Assembly: GCF_947172395.1 (NCBI RefSeq)
Contig: NC_069094.1
Location: 7,182,292-7,246,291, forward strand
Direction of reading: 5' to 3'
DNA from: Bicyclus anynana
Taxonomy: Eukaryota; Arthropoda; Insecta; Lepidoptera; Nymphalidae
DNA length: 64,000 nucleotides
Shown: one piece after another, positions 1 through 10,088 of the stretch
How the letters are laid out: the number at the start of each line of letters is the position of its first letter
Numbering within the stretch: position 1 is the stretch's first letter
Notes under the pieces: generated by a model
What the model was told of the DNA's origin: nothing
What the model saw: the letters and a program-made list of their open reading frames with translations, nothing else
Databases searched by the model: none
Made by a program: the position numbers and the translations under genes

Positions 1-47
1 AGAAAAGATTATTTAATTACAGTTTTAAATAAATACTTATTGCTTAC

Positions 48-101
48 CAGTATCGTTGAGTAAACCGTGAATATCTGTCGTCGACCCATCGGCCGACATT
101 G
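48..101 (-). CDS. Putative internal exon of a host gene carrying the start codon
   Basis: Read on the minus strand, a pyrimidine-rich TTTCTTTGTTACAG acceptor precedes this 54-base segment, and a CTG|GTAAGC donor follows it. Two bases after the acceptor is an ATG (plus 97-99). The frame from it is open to the donor and reads MSADGSTTDIHGLLNDT plus one base of the next codon. The other two frames are also open, so the frame rests on the ATG and on the fit with the candidate upstream exon at 51712: that exon ends one base into a codon and this one supplies two bases (GCA), then ATG. I do not recognise the protein. The rest of the gene would lie to the left of the window. Splice sites are seen; exon status and the link to 51712 are inferred. 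Confidence 0.5.
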
Positions 102-705
102 CTGTAACAAAGAAAATATTTATTTTTTAATGGTGTAAGTGTGTATGGAAAACTGGTTTACGTATTTTAAATTGTAACTGTAAGGTTTAATTTTACCTCT
201 CTAAGTATCATAATCTTTATTTATAATAGTAACCTACAATGTCAAAAGCCACGTTATTTATGAGTATCATAGGCTATATATTTTATCCCCGTATTTTCAC
301 GGGAACGCGGTCTACAAGGGCAAAACCGTAAGGCCTATGCACAAAATATAACAATCAGACGCTGTCTATTTTTATAAAAAAAACACCATCCTTTCCGTTG
401 CTGGGTTTTTAAATACATAATCATAATATAATAAGGAATTCAAAATACGGGTCTTATTTATGCCTTAAGGTATTTCTTTCCACTTTACACAAAAAATCTA
501 ATTAATTTTTTCATGCAATAACATTAAACAATGTCAGAATGATGATTTTAAAAGAGAAACTCCATAGAAACTGCCTTCCTATTTGGTGGTAGTCTTTACA
601 AATTGTCTAACTTAGTGTTTCAAAAGACTTTCTACTTGAAAAAAAAAAAATCATTTCCTTTTCAGCTTTAACCAGATTACAATCGCCATGTGGATCCACA
701 TCTGC
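102..705. other. AT-rich non-coding stretch
   Basis: No gene is visible. Positions about 241-330 match the middle of Helitron-like copies elsewhere in the window (CATAGGCTATATATTTTATC, then ACGGGAACG), so a plus-oriented relic sits here. The rest looks like ordinary intronic sequence. Confidence 0.4.
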
Positions 706-1103
706 AGGGTTATTATGTAACTCGGTGTACCATTCTAGTAATCAGTCACTACATAGTTTTTCATCATATTTTCGTATAAGCAATAATCTAACATCGTATT
801 TTCAACTAAACGACATAAGTATCTTCATTTTACGTAAAGTGACAGTATTATTTAAGTGGCAGTAGCAATTAGTAAGATTATTTCAACGAAAAACTGTTAT
901 TTACGTATTTTCGTTGAAATAACCATGTTAGATAATCGTTAAAACAAAAACATCGCTGCCATTTGATGTAAAATGACGTAGTCAAAATAATTTCGTTGAA
1001 ATAACTGTGTTAGATTATAACAATTACGAAAATACGATGAAAAACGATGTACCTATTGACTTATTAGTTGAATGGTACCTACACTGAGTTACATAATTAC
1101 CCT
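706..1103. mobile_element. Long-TIR palindromic element (MITE or fold-back)
   Basis: The left end (GGGTTATTATGTAACTCGG from 708) is mirrored at the right end (reverse complement GGGTAATTATGTAACTCAG, ending near 1102). The mirror continues inward: TTTTTCATCATATTTTCG near 768 against TTTTTCATCGTATTTTCG near 1040, and TTCATTTTACGTAAAGTG near 823 against GTCATTTTACATCAAATG near 967. Nearly the whole 400-bp unit is an imperfect palindrome. It has no ORF and no clear target-site duplication. The ends starting (C/T)AGGGT would fit a hAT-type element, but that is a guess. Confidence 0.65.
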
Positions 1104-1690
1104 ACAACTATTAATAAAAGTTTATTACTGGCAAATCATTTATTTTCATGGTGTAAGGAATTGTAAGCCCCTCAAGCGTGACCTGCCCATCATCTTGCAT
1201 GTTACGGTCAGTTTAACTTTGGGTAGGTATAAATAAATGAATACCTACTTAAGGTGGATAGTTATGGGAAAAGATTACTAGGTATGACCAGTATCTACTT
1301 GTAAGAAAATGGTTTTGTCATCTTAAGTAACTTTGCTCGTTTATTTCGTTACTAGTAAAACTTCGCAGTTCTGCGGGATTTGTAAAAAACAGAATTTAAC
1401 GCAAATGGAGACGCGGGCCTTCGCAAGTGTTTCATGAGAATGTGTCGGCACTTATGCAGGTTGATAAAGTTCTATAGTTTCTAGATTCAATAATAACGCG
1501 TGATTCTGTTTATTCATTATGTAATGGTCAATTCCGTCATGACCGCGGATGAAGGCCGAGCCAGCGGAGCGTGACAACTGGTGACACGGCATCTGTCAGC
1601 CAATGAGGCTGTAGACCGGTTCATCTGATCTATTGCTGACAAATAAGATAAGAATACTTTAGTCGATTAATGAGGAACCTCAAAATGCTT
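1104..1690. other. Unassigned non-coding stretch
   Basis: No ORF, repeat match or RNA gene that I can support. It includes a short GC-richer patch near 1541-1620. Confidence 0.3.
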
Positions 1691-1858
1691 TTTATTAGGG
1701 TGGCCGCTCATTGACATTTTTTTGTTGGCCGATAGTTGGACGACTTTTTAATGGTGCGTGATTTAGTTGGCGGGCTGTCATACATCGATATACCTGTTCT
1801 ATAATCGGCCGACTAAGTCGGCCAACTAAAAGTTGTAAGTGAGCGGGGGCTCCTAATG
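1691..1858. mobile_element. MITE with GGCCGCTCA-type inverted ends
   Basis: Left end ATTAGGGTGGCCGCTCATTG and the right end, read in reverse complement as ATTAGGAGCCCCCGCTCACT, form imperfect inverted repeats of about 45 bp. Both contain GTTGGCCGA or GTTGGCCGAC. There is no coding capacity; a 60-aa minus-strand ORF here is fortuitous. The superfamily is not determined. Confidence 0.55.
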
Positions 1859-1871
1859 ATTGGACGGAGGA

Positions 1872-2255
1872 GATCATTCATCATCATTAAGAAGCCATAT
1901 TCGGCTTCGAGCACGAGTCTCCTTTCAGAATGAGAGAGTTTAGGCTAAGAATCCACTATAGGCTGGCTTCAGACTTCACATACGTAGACTACGAAGAGAA
2001 TTAAGAAAATTCTCAGATGTACCTACAAAGCTTGTTAAATATGGCGAAGTACCGAACACGATTACTTACTGAAGAAAACTTTCCTCACAATGTTTTTCCA
2101 TCGCCGTTAGAGAGACACGTGATATTTTAATTTGATAATTCCGCATTGGGCCAGCGTGGTGGACTCTTAGCCTAACTAGGAACCTCTCTTATTCTGAGTG
2201 GAGACTCGTGCTCAGCAGTAAACCGAATATGAGTTGTTAACGATGATTGTGATGG
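1872..2255. mobile_element. Two head-to-head fragments of a Metulj-like SINE
   Basis: 1872-2135 follows the minus-oriented SINE (CATTCATCATCATTAAGAAG, CATATTCGG, AGTCTCCT, then TTTCCTCACAATGTTTTTCC, GACACGTGATATTTTAATTT). From 2143 the same family reads in the opposite direction (CCGCATTGGGCCAGCGTGGT ... GGAGACTCGTGCTCAGCAGT). Both lack the tRNA-like promoter end. Two insertions or one inverted rearrangement would explain it. Confidence 0.6.
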
Positions 2256-2345
2256 TTATAATTCAATAAAAAATATAATTTATTTTAAAAACATCTATTT
2301 TTCTGATATTCTGCTATTATTACAACGAAGTGATACTAGTAGCAA

Positions 2346-2862
2346 GACCTGCCCCCTAACCAAGTGGCACGTCGATTCTCTTTCTACGATCGCTAACGCT
2401 TCGAAAACTAGAAAAACGTATGGGAATGACATTTGCTATCGACAGGTCATATGATCAAGATCTGCATTCCCATACATTTTTCTAGTTACAAAACGGAAGT
2501 CCTGGGTTCGATCCCCGGCTGGGCAGATTGAAATTTTCTTAATTTGTCCAGGTCTGGCTGGTGGGAGGCTTCGGCCGTGGCTAGTTACCACCCTACCGGC
2601 AAAGACGTACCGCCAAGCGATTTAGCGTTCCGGTACGATGCCGTGTAGAAACAGAAAGGGGTGTGGATTTTCATCCGCCTCCTAACAAGTTAGCCCGTTT
2701 CCATCTTAGACTGCATCATCACTTACCATCAGGTGAGATTGTGGTCATGGGCTAACTTGTAAAGAATAAAAAAACAAAATAAAAAAAAAAACATTTTTCT
2801 AGTTTTCGAAGCGTTTGCGATCATAGAAAGAGAATCGACATGCCACTTGGCTACAGGGGCTG
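2346..2862. mobile_element. TIR element (MITE) interrupted by a SINE
   Basis: Outer arms are inverted repeats: GTGGCACGTCGATTCTCTTT from 2364, and near 2835 its reverse complement with changes (AAAGAGAATCGACATGCCAC). Arms run about 65 bp and continue through CGCTAACGCTTCGAAAACTA. The internal part resembles the intact relative at 18936-19131. The right arm is displaced by a SINE at 2488-2790. Confidence 0.7.
2488..2790 (+). mobile_element. tRNA-derived SINE (CTCCGTGGCGCAGTGG family), 5'-truncated
   Basis: It begins inside the tRNA-like head (ACAAAACGGAAGTCCTGGGT, box B GGTTCGATCCC present, box A lost). The family body follows (GGTCTGGCTGGTGGGAGGCT, TAGTTACCACCCTACCGGCA, GTACCGCCAAGCGATTTAGC), and it ends in an A-rich tail. 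The 14-base duplication ACATTTTTCTAGTT flanks it at 2474-2487 and 2791-2804, direct evidence of target-primed insertion into the surrounding MITE. Confidence 0.85.
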
Positions 2863-3283
2863 GAACATTAATATATTCAAGAAATAGGTATTTTATTTTA
2901 ACATTGTCGCATAATAATATTGTGTAATACGTATGTAGGTGCACACACGTATTTGATTGCAAAATCCGCTTAAATAACACCTATAGAGAACGTACCTAAT
3001 TTTTATTGGCTATCACCGAAAAGGTCACAGGTTTTGTGTCCGGTGTAAAAGTTAGAGGCGAATGTATCGGTGATGAGAGAAGTGGGTCAATATTTGCATT
3101 TGTGTTTTCATCGTAACCACATCTTTAGTGTTAATGTAGAAATGTCATAGATACGCTGAGAGAGCTTTAATGGCGGAATTTCAATGTTCGTGGACGGATA
3201 TTCTTTCGTAATGTCTATGTTATCTTAATGTTATTACTAATTAGCGGCCCGCTCCGATTGCCTCGAGTTAAATTGCATAAAAG
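2863..3283. other. Unassigned non-coding stretch
   Basis: No gene or repeat that I can support. Confidence 0.3.
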
Positions 3284-3450
3284 ACTAGCTGACGACCTGC
3301 AGTTTCATCCGCATTGGAATACGGGGATAAATAAAGCCTCTGACACTTACAAATAACGTGGTTTTTTAGTGGTAAAAGAATTTTCAAAATTGGTTCGGAT
3401 CCAAAAATTACATCCTCACAATTTTTACCTCTTTTAATATAGGATAAATA
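3284..3450 (-). mobile_element. Helitron-like element (Lep1 type)
   Basis: Starts with CTAGCTGACG (3' CTAG terminus on the minus strand). It runs through GGAATACGGGGATAAATAAA, the TGACACTTACAAATAACGTG block and TTGGTTCGGATC, and ends near TTTTTACCTCTTTTAATATA. This matches copies at 16886 and 59715. Non-autonomous; no ORF. Confidence 0.6.
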
Positions 3451-3514
3451 AATATATATCATATATTAAAAGAGGAATAGTTATCCTATATATAAATATA
3501 TATTTTGATCTTAA

Positions 3515-3583
3515 ATGACATAGGATAGGATATATAAATAATTTATTATAGGATATATAAATATATATCCTATCCTATGTCAT
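3515..3583. repeat. Perfect 21-bp inverted repeat, AT-rich
   Basis: The 21-base arm starting ATGACATAGGATAGGATATA (3515-3535) is exactly reverse-complemented at 3563-3583, with a 27-base loop. Confidence 0.8.
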
Positions 3584-3671
3584 AAAAGAACAGAATTACC
3601 TGCTAGTGTCAAAATTTTGTCAAAAGAACACTCAGTGTTGTTATATATACATTGTGAAGTTTAATCAAATG

Positions 3672-3805
3672 TAAAATTCAAATTTAATTAATTTTTGTCA
3701 AGTAGGTTTTACAAGCACTATTAAACGTCAAGTTTATCTATTTGTAGCGACTCTACCACCGATTCGCACATTTTACTGAGACAACCCATAAGAAGTTCTA
3801 ACTAT
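3672..3805 (+). mobile_element. Relic of a LINE 3' region
   Basis: GTCAAGTAGGTTTTACAAGC, AACGTCAAG, TCTACCACCGATTCG and GAAGTTCTAACTATC follow the same order as the 9883-10030 copy. Degenerate and non-coding. Confidence 0.45.
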
Positions 3806-4417
3806 CTACTAATTCAATTTATTATTGCATTTTTTATTCTTCGTAAGTGAAGATGAAAGCTGATACAATTGCGTCCAGGCATCTTATATCCATGTCATGT
3901 TTATGTATTCCACTTTACAATTACGAAATAACATTTCATGTTTATGTGTGAGCTTATTATAACGTTCTTGTTAACCTTGCTCTTAATACTTGCATCATGA
4001 CATATTCTATACTTACTCGTGAACTTGGGTACGTCTTTACTCGTAGAGGATAAGAGAAATAATAATATTTATTCAAAAATACAATGCAAACCAGAGCTTT
4101 TTATAATTTTAACATCGGACATTGCAAAATTATGAAAAAAGTTAAATGAGAGGAAGCAATGTTATTTGTTGCAAATTAAATACTTAAATTATTTAACTCA
4201 CTCGTACTTTAGGTAGGTATGTACCTATTTGCAAAGAAAACCATTTTAGCGCGCTTTGCGTACCTTGACGTCATAAATGTCAAAATACACCTTTCAATTG
4301 GTTGCCTAAACGTGTACGTCACGTTTAGAACAGACGTCACTTTTAAATAGCGAATGTTTCAAATAGTATACTTTTATGAATTCCCTGGGGATTTAATACA
4401 CTTTATAAAAAAACGAC
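3806..4417. other. AT-rich non-coding stretch
   Basis: Nothing recognised. Near 4220-4345 it is less AT-rich and has several ACGTCA motifs (GACGTCAT, TACGTCACGT, GACGTCAC). These are CRE-like but unproven. Confidence 0.3.
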
Positions 4418-4696
4418 GATGATCGACATAGCTCAACGAGTTGCGAAGCTGAAGTGGCAATGGGCGGGGCACATAGTTTGAAGAGCCGATGGACGTTGGG
4501 TTCCCAAAGTACTGGAATGGCGACTTCGCATTAGTAAGCGCAGTGTTAGTCGATCCCCCACCAGGTGGACTGTTGACATCAAGCGAGTCGCAGGGATTCG
4601 CTGGATGCAGGCGGCTCAGTATCGTGATGTTTGGAGGTCCCTACAAAGGCCTATGTCCTGCAGTGGACGTCCATCAGCTGATATGATGATGATGAT
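4418..4696 (+). mobile_element. 3' fragment of an RTE-like LINE
   Basis: This matches the C-terminal coding end of the element at 44114-47222: ATCGACATAGCTCAACGAGT, AAGCTGAAGTGGCAATGGGC, and the stretch encoding KLKWQWAGH. Unlike that copy, it keeps the last part (GTCGATCCCCCACCAGGTGG, GCAGGCGGCTCAGTATCGTG, GGCCTATGTCCTGCAGTGG) and ends in (ATG)n. The former frame has a stop (TGA after CACATAGTT) and other changes, so it is dead. It gives the reference for the 3' deletion in the long copy. Confidence 0.85.
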
Positions 4697-5116
4697 AAAA
4701 AAACACACCGAAATTACATATGCTAACCAATGGACCAACAACGTAGTTAAATTAGAGTAAGCTTAGCTTACTCATTCTTAATACAGTGTATCTAGTTAAG
4801 TAGGAATATAAACAGCGTAAAAATTCTGTTAGTTATTATTTAGTTTGACGGGAAAAAACAATAGAAAAGACTGAATTAAGGATAAGTGCGGTGTCGTTAA
4901 ATCACAAGTATGAATGATTGTGTTCATTACAGAATATCAATGGAAATACCCAATAATGAGCAACGATTTGAAAACAAAGATAATACTTACTTCTAAGAAC
5001 ATTTTTGACGGACACAACGCAAATATGTGTTTATCTCAGTCAATACGGGCATTCCAGACCTTCTTTCGAGTCACTCGACCGGCAGATGGAATAATATATG
5101 TATAATGTAATAATAA

Positions 5117-5455
5117 CTAGCGGACTCCCTCGACTTCGTCCGCCTTAGAAAAGCGGCTCTCTCTCTCTTTAAAGCCGGATTTATATTTGTCTGACGTGTC
5201 GTGTCGTAACGCATCAGAACAGAATCAGTTTCATACATTTTGTATGCGCCACATCAGAAGCCATCACCACACCTAAGTGTAAACGTTGCCATATAGACAA
5301 ATGTAAATCCGGCTTAATCCAGCCCTGTCCCAAAATGCGTTCTTAACAGACGTCAAGTAACTATAATCTACCTCCCTGCCCAATTTCATCTTTGTACGTC
5401 AAGCGTTTTTCGAGATTTCGTGGTGAATGACCTTTTGCATTTATATATTAAGATA
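5117..5455 (-). mobile_element. Helitron-like element with a MITE inside it
   Basis: The left end CTAGCGGACTCCCTCGACTT is the reverse complement of the hairpin-CTAG 3' terminus of the family. The right part (CATCTTTGTACGTCAAGCGT, TGACCTTTTGCATTTATATA) resembles the copy at 17293-17426. The middle is displaced by the MITE at 5173-5313. Confidence 0.55.
5173..5313. mobile_element. MITE flanked by TTAA
   Basis: The left end AGCCGGATTTATATTTGTCT and the right end AGACAAATGTAAATCCGGC are near-perfect inverted repeats of about 20 bp. The element is flanked by TTAA on both sides (5169-5172 and 5314-5317). TTAA flanks suggest a piggyBac-type target, but the ends lack the usual CCC start, and a TA target with one extra A is also possible. 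Confidence 0.6.
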
Positions 5456-6239
5456 TAATATGTTACATCTTAGTACACAATATGGTCAAAACAGATAAAA
5501 TACCTAGAAGAAATAACAGAACAGGTGTAGTTGGTGCTTCAATTTTTTTTTTCAATAACGTGTTGGTCCTTGACTCTAGCTTGATGTTAGTAGATGCAGT
5601 CTAAGGTAACTAGAAAGAGCTATACGTTTATACTATTCCTTAGAGGCGAAGGAATTAAGGGATTTTGATGAAGATAAGCTACCCCGAAATTAATTTTCTC
5701 TAGGTGCAGTTGGCATCTTCAAACTATTATTACATAAAGAAAATATTAAAATATTATTTTCATCAAACCGCATTGGATCAGGGTGGTGGATCCATATCCT
5801 CTTCCTTTTATAAGAAGGGACGCTTGGCTTGATGAGTTAATACTAATTAAGATGCTGTTAATTATAATATGACCAATAATGACTTCTTTCCGGCCTCAAA
5901 AGATATCATTCGTAGATTTGTATTATTTTTTATCATTTGTAGTGGATAAATACTCATCTAGAGCCCATTTGTTTTCTTAAAATGTCTTTATATAAATAGT
6001 GTCATGTAATACTCAAGTAGTCAATCAAATATGACGTATTATAATCGATTCATGAAGCCATTTCGTGGCTAACCGCAAATATGACACCCAGTTTATCTCA
6101 ACAAAAATAAATATTATGAGGCTATAAAATAATTTAACATAAATTTGCTTGAATAAGAATCATCTTATATGCAATAGTATAAATAAATAATTTCATTCAA
6201 ACAATAACTAATTTATATTTATTAACTAAATTAATAATT
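5456..6239. other. AT-rich non-coding stretch
   Basis: No gene seen. 5766-5822 (CCGCATTGGATCAGGGTGGT, TATAAGAAGGGACGC) may be a decayed plus-oriented piece of the Metulj-like SINE. Confidence 0.3.
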
Positions 6240-6434
6240 CTATCTATAATATACAAAGAGGAAAATATTGATTGTTTGTTTGAATTGAATAGGCTTTGAA
6301 ACTACAGGACCGATCTGAAAAAATCTTACACCATTAGAATATTACATTATTCCTGATAAACATAGGCTGTATTTTATCCTGGTATTCCCATGGGAACGGG
6401 AACTACGTGGGTGAAACCTCGGGGCGTCCGCTAG
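6240..6434 (+). mobile_element. Helitron-like element (Lep1 type), complete-looking
   Basis: 5' TCTATCTATAATATACAAAG, the core ACTACAGGACCGATCTG, CATAGGCTGTATTTTATCC, and 3' GGGCGTCCGCTAG. Length (about 195 bp) matches the 16886 copy. Non-autonomous. Confidence 0.65.
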
Positions 6435-6486
6435 TTAACAGAAAAATATTATCTGGCCAGAAAATATTATTAGAACTTCGAGAGTG

Positions 6487-6793
6487 TCGTCGTCGTCATC
6501 AACCCATATTCCGCTCACTGCTGAGCTCGAGTCTCCTCTCAGAATGAGAGGGGTAAGGCCACTAGTCCACCACGCTGGCCCAATGCGGATTGGGAGACTT
6601 CACACGCGCAGAGAATTAATATAATTCTCTGGTATGCAGGTTTCCTCACGATGTTTTCCTTCACCGATTGAGACACGTGATATTTAATTTCTTAAAATGC
6701 AAATGAAAAGTTGGAGGTGCATGCCCCAGACCGGATTCGAACCCACACCCTCCGGAATCGGAGGCAGAGGTCATATCCACTGGGCTATCACGG
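6487..6793 (-). mobile_element. Full-length tRNA-derived SINE, Metulj-like
   Basis: On the minus strand it starts CCGTGATAGCCCAGTGGATA (box A TAGCCCAGTGG), with box B GGTTCGAATCC in the GTGTGGGTTCGAATCCGG stretch. The body AACTTTTCATTTGCATTTTA, CGTGAGGAAACCTGCATACC, CCAATCCGCATTGGGCCAGC and GGAGACTCGAGCTCAGCAGT follows. It ends with a GATGACGACGACGAC tail. Best-preserved copy here. A 63-aa ORF across it is only the SINE. Confidence 0.85.
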
Positions 6794-6836
6794 TTCGAGA
6801 GTGTACTGAATACAATTTTCTCTACACCGCACCCGT

Positions 6837-6903
6837 AAAGAAAATAATCATTACTTGTAACATACCTTTACAGGTAGGTTACAAATAGTGATTATTTTCT
6901 TTT
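6837..6903. repeat. Near-perfect 25-bp inverted repeat
   Basis: AAAGAAAATAATCATTACTT (6837 on) is mirrored by the segment ending near 6903, with two mismatches in 25 bases and a 16-base loop. Confidence 0.7.
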
Positions 6904-6994
6904 ATATTTAAGTATATTTAATATATATTTAAGTATGTAAACAAATATTTAAATATACGCGACAATGTGGAAGAAGAAAAGCTATTCGCAAACT

Positions 6995-7090
6995 TACCGC
7001 CAAACTGATGATTCTGATCGTGTGTTGCGATCGGCATGATGTCATACACATCGCGACTAACACACGATCAGTTTTAGCGGCTATCAAGCT
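6995..7090. mobile_element. Short palindromic MITE-like element
   Basis: CCGCCAAACTGATGATTCTG on the left is mirrored by the reverse complement of TCAGTTTTAGCGG on the right. Both arms carry the CGTGTGTT core (AACACACG on the right). No ORF; superfamily unknown. Confidence 0.45.
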
Positions 7091-7658
7091 GTTAGCTTAA
7101 TGTCAGAGGCTGACATTATGATATATATTTGGAGTACCTGTTTAAACCCGGGTAGCTCAAAATCTAATCGTGTACTAAAGATTTGTTCTGTTTTGATTAA
7201 CGTTCTTTTTGTTCTTTGATTCATAAAGCATAGTAGTAGCACAATCAATCAAGTATTTGGGTAGTAATTGTTGTAGATATAAGGATTGGTAGTAACAAAG
7301 ACAACAAACAGTGAATTACCTTATCATTTGATATATCAATGTATTGAATAGTTCAATTCTGTTATTGTAACAAGTCATTATAAAATAACCTTAAGTGTTA
7401 AGAGCTTTGTGACAATGTAAATCAATAATACTGGCATTGCTATTGACGATTATTACAATGTCTCCATAGAAAAATACTTTGTTGTTTGCATATTTACTTA
7501 TAATTCCAAGTTCATAACGCTCATTGCAGCGATTCTTTCTTTATTGTGAAAGACTTATACACGGACAGGAAGTCTGAAATAATACTATTTCGATCTTCCT
7601 GTTACATTAGCCTTTCATGAAGTAATTTAACGAATATAACGAGTCAGTGCACATTTTT
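7091..7658. other. AT-rich non-coding stretch
   Basis: Nothing recognised. Confidence 0.3.
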
Positions 7659-8288
7659 AGGGTTCCGTACCACAAAAGGAAAATACAGAACCCCGTCTCT
7701 CAATACCCTTTATTTCGGGAATGCGTTATCAAGTTAAAATTCAAACCGTATACTCAGGACTTCTCTACGTGTGTGAAGTCTGCCAATCCACATTTGGCCA
7801 GCGTGGTGGACTAAGGCCTAATTCCTCTCATTATGAGGGGAGAACGTTTTCAACAGTGAGAACTAGTCCGAATATGGGTTGTTACTGATGATGATGATGA
7901 CTCAGGAATACGATCCCGTGAAGTTGTGAAAAAATCAAACTTATAAAAGAAATACGGCCGTTTATTCAGCAATATACGCATATTTCGACACTCCAAGGGA
8001 ATCAAAAGTCATAGGGTTCTTTCCGTAGACCTAGAACTATGAATTAAGACAAGGAACATCGTTATAGACCACAAAGAAAAATCTCAAAGTCAGAAGTATA
8101 CATTTATAATTAAAAATGTATATGTATACTATTGACTTTTTTACTTCTTTGTTTTTTACTTAAAAAAGAGGTAAGTGTGTGAAGTTTAATTTCGTGAAAA
8201 GCACGGCAAAAACTGCACAATTAAATTCCATAACTATGTAGAATAATCCTACTTACGGAACCTTTGGTGGGTGAGTCCAACTCGCATA
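7659..8288 (+). mobile_element. AGGGTTCCGTA repeat-family copy
   Basis: Starts TAGGGTTCCGTACCACAAAA and ends with a GTCCAACTCGCAT version of the family end (compare CAACTCGCACTTGGCTGG at 37499-37516). Family members at 36247, 37212, 40235 and 41872 share both ends. The middle is interrupted by a SINE at 7759-7899. Class unknown. Confidence 0.55.
7759..7899 (+). mobile_element. 5'-truncated Metulj-like SINE with 7-bp duplication
   Basis: ACTTCTCTACGTGTGTGAAG, GCCAGCGTGGTGGACTAAGG and a GATGATGATGATG tail. ACTCAGG flanks it at 7752-7758 and 7900-7906, so it inserted into the older AGGGTTCCGTA repeat. Confidence 0.75.
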
Positions 8289-9009
8289 TGTTGAGTTATT
8301 TTAGTATAAACAGTGATAGAGCTCTCGTTATTATTTTTCTAAGATGCTTCGATAAGTACCTAAACGTTTATATTGAGTGAGATTAGTGTGTGTGCAAGGT
8401 TCACGTCCTTGCTCGTAGATATTCTTTTAACATAAAAGGAAATCATTTTCCATTTACACTAAAAGAATAAGAAATACTGCTTTTGTTTTAGCTCTGGCTC
8501 TTTGTTTGTTTAGTTTAGGAAAATTTTCGTGTTTAAATGCTTGCCAGTTTTGATCTACAATGATGAGTCAGTTAGTTTCTTCTACTATAATATAGTTTTT
8601 ATATGAAGATAAAAAAACCATTGTGTTAAACTATCAATACATATAAATTAATGAGAGCATTGTTCGCTTGCGTTACCTTTATGTACATGACTTGTAAAAA
8701 GGTTTCATGAATATTCATTTATTGTTTTGGAACTGTACTTAATTAATCCTTTCTTCATTTTATTAATCATTATGATTATGTTGAAAAACATTAATATTAA
8801 TAAATTTAATTACTCTAAGGCGTGTCATCGACTTTGAAGGTCTAAAATATTTACCTTTCTTGTTTTAGAGTGCCTGATACTAATCCGACCCCAGAATTAT
8901 CACAATCTCTTGACATACTGTATTTTATGGTCTTAGCATTCTCAGATGTTATGTTTAATTTATGTCTTGGTTTTTAGCAACCGAGCCCCAAAGTTAGCAT
9001 ACAGCGTAG
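8289..9009. other. AT-rich non-coding stretch
   Basis: No gene or recognisable repeat. Confidence 0.3.
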
Positions 9010-9285
9010 CCTATGTACCGCTATAGCCCAGTGGATATGACCTCTGGCTCCGATTCCGGTGGGTGTGGGTTCGAATCCGGCTCCAACTTTTCAATTGTGA
9101 GCATTTTAAGAAAATAAATATCACATGTCTCAAACGGTGAAGGAAAAACATCGTGAGGAAATCTGCATATTAGAGAATTTTCTGGATTGTCTGCGTGTGT
9201 AAAGTCTGCCAATCCACATTGGGCCAGCGTGGTAGACTATTGGCCGCTCTCATTCTAAAAGGAGACTCGAGCTCTGGTATCTGGC
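9010..9285 (+). mobile_element. Metulj-like tRNA-derived SINE
   Basis: Box A TAGCCCAGTGG (9024-9034) and box B GGTTCGAATCC (9068-9078) are spaced as in a tRNA gene. The body GTGAAGGAAAAACATCGTGA, CCAATCCACATTGGGCCAGC and GGAGACTCGAGCTCTGG follows. The terminal repeat tail is decayed. Confidence 0.8.
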
Positions 9286-9882
9286 AATGATGGTAGCCTG
9301 TGGTAATCTGCTAACCAATTACAGTAAACTATTTTAAAGCAACATTTAGGAACATTTATTGGCAAATATCATGTAGCTATGTTTATACTGAAATCAGAAT
9401 TCAACAACGTTCAAATTAATATTAAACATTAATTAACATGTAACCTTTATAATCTTAAAAACTTGTTACATCGACATTTCAATGGACTGTGTTTGCGTAA
9501 ATAACAACGGTCTAATGAATGTTCTAATCATCTATATTAACCTTGAACTTCATAGTATAAAAAACACCTACATTTCTATGTGGTCATTGTTTGCAAACAC
9601 AATACATGATGCGTTATATAGTGAGGCTTCGACGCTATTATCTTGTCACGCAGTGATGGCTTATGTAAGCATTTTGTATTACCTACTATTAAATCAATTG
9701 CTTTCAGACATAAGAAAACCAAAAAAGGCGACAATAATGATAGTTATATGATATATGTTATGTTGGTCCTATGTTTTTGCTTGATACTTGATAAATGTTA
9801 TTATGCTGCTAAATTGTAATGTACAAATCTTTTATAATGGGAATTGGAGGAAATTTTCAAAAGACTTTCCTCAAAATAAAAT
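9286..9882. other. AT-rich stretch with an 89-codon ORF of no evident function
   Basis: An 89-codon plus-strand ORF spans 9482-9751. Its product is hydrophobic and of biased composition, with no motif that I recognise and no convincing context. I treat it as chance. Confidence 0.3.
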
Positions 9883-10030
9883 CAAGATCAAAATTCACTT
9901 ATTTCAAGTAGGCTTAGTTTACAAGCACTTTTGATACGTCAGTTGACTATTTGTAAAGAGTGGTTCTTTACAAATAGTCAACTGACGATTCGGAAGGCAG
10001 GTTCTGCTGAGAAGAAACCATTAAGAAATA
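9883..10030 (+). mobile_element. LINE 3' relic with a 23-bp inverted duplication
   Basis: TTCACTTATTTCAAGTAGGC, TTTACAAGCACTTTTGATAC, GATTCGGAAGGCAGGTTCTG and GAGAAGAAACCATTAAG match a common lepidopteran LINE end. Inside, 9937-9959 is exactly reverse-complemented at 9965-9987 with a 5-base loop. Confidence 0.55.
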
Positions 10031-10076
10031 TAGTACAGCAGTATAGTAGTACAGTAGTATAGTACATACAGTAAAG
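10031..10076. repeat. Imperfect microsatellite (AGTA/CAGTA type)
   Basis: Runs of AGTATAGTAGTACAGTAGTA, then an A run at 10079-10088. Low complexity. Confidence 0.6.
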
Positions 10077-10088
10077 TAAAAAAAAAAG

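Noticed and set aside
9482..9751. 89-aa ORF
   Set aside because: Hydrophobic, biased composition, no recognisable domain; ORFs of this length are expected by chance in 64 kb.
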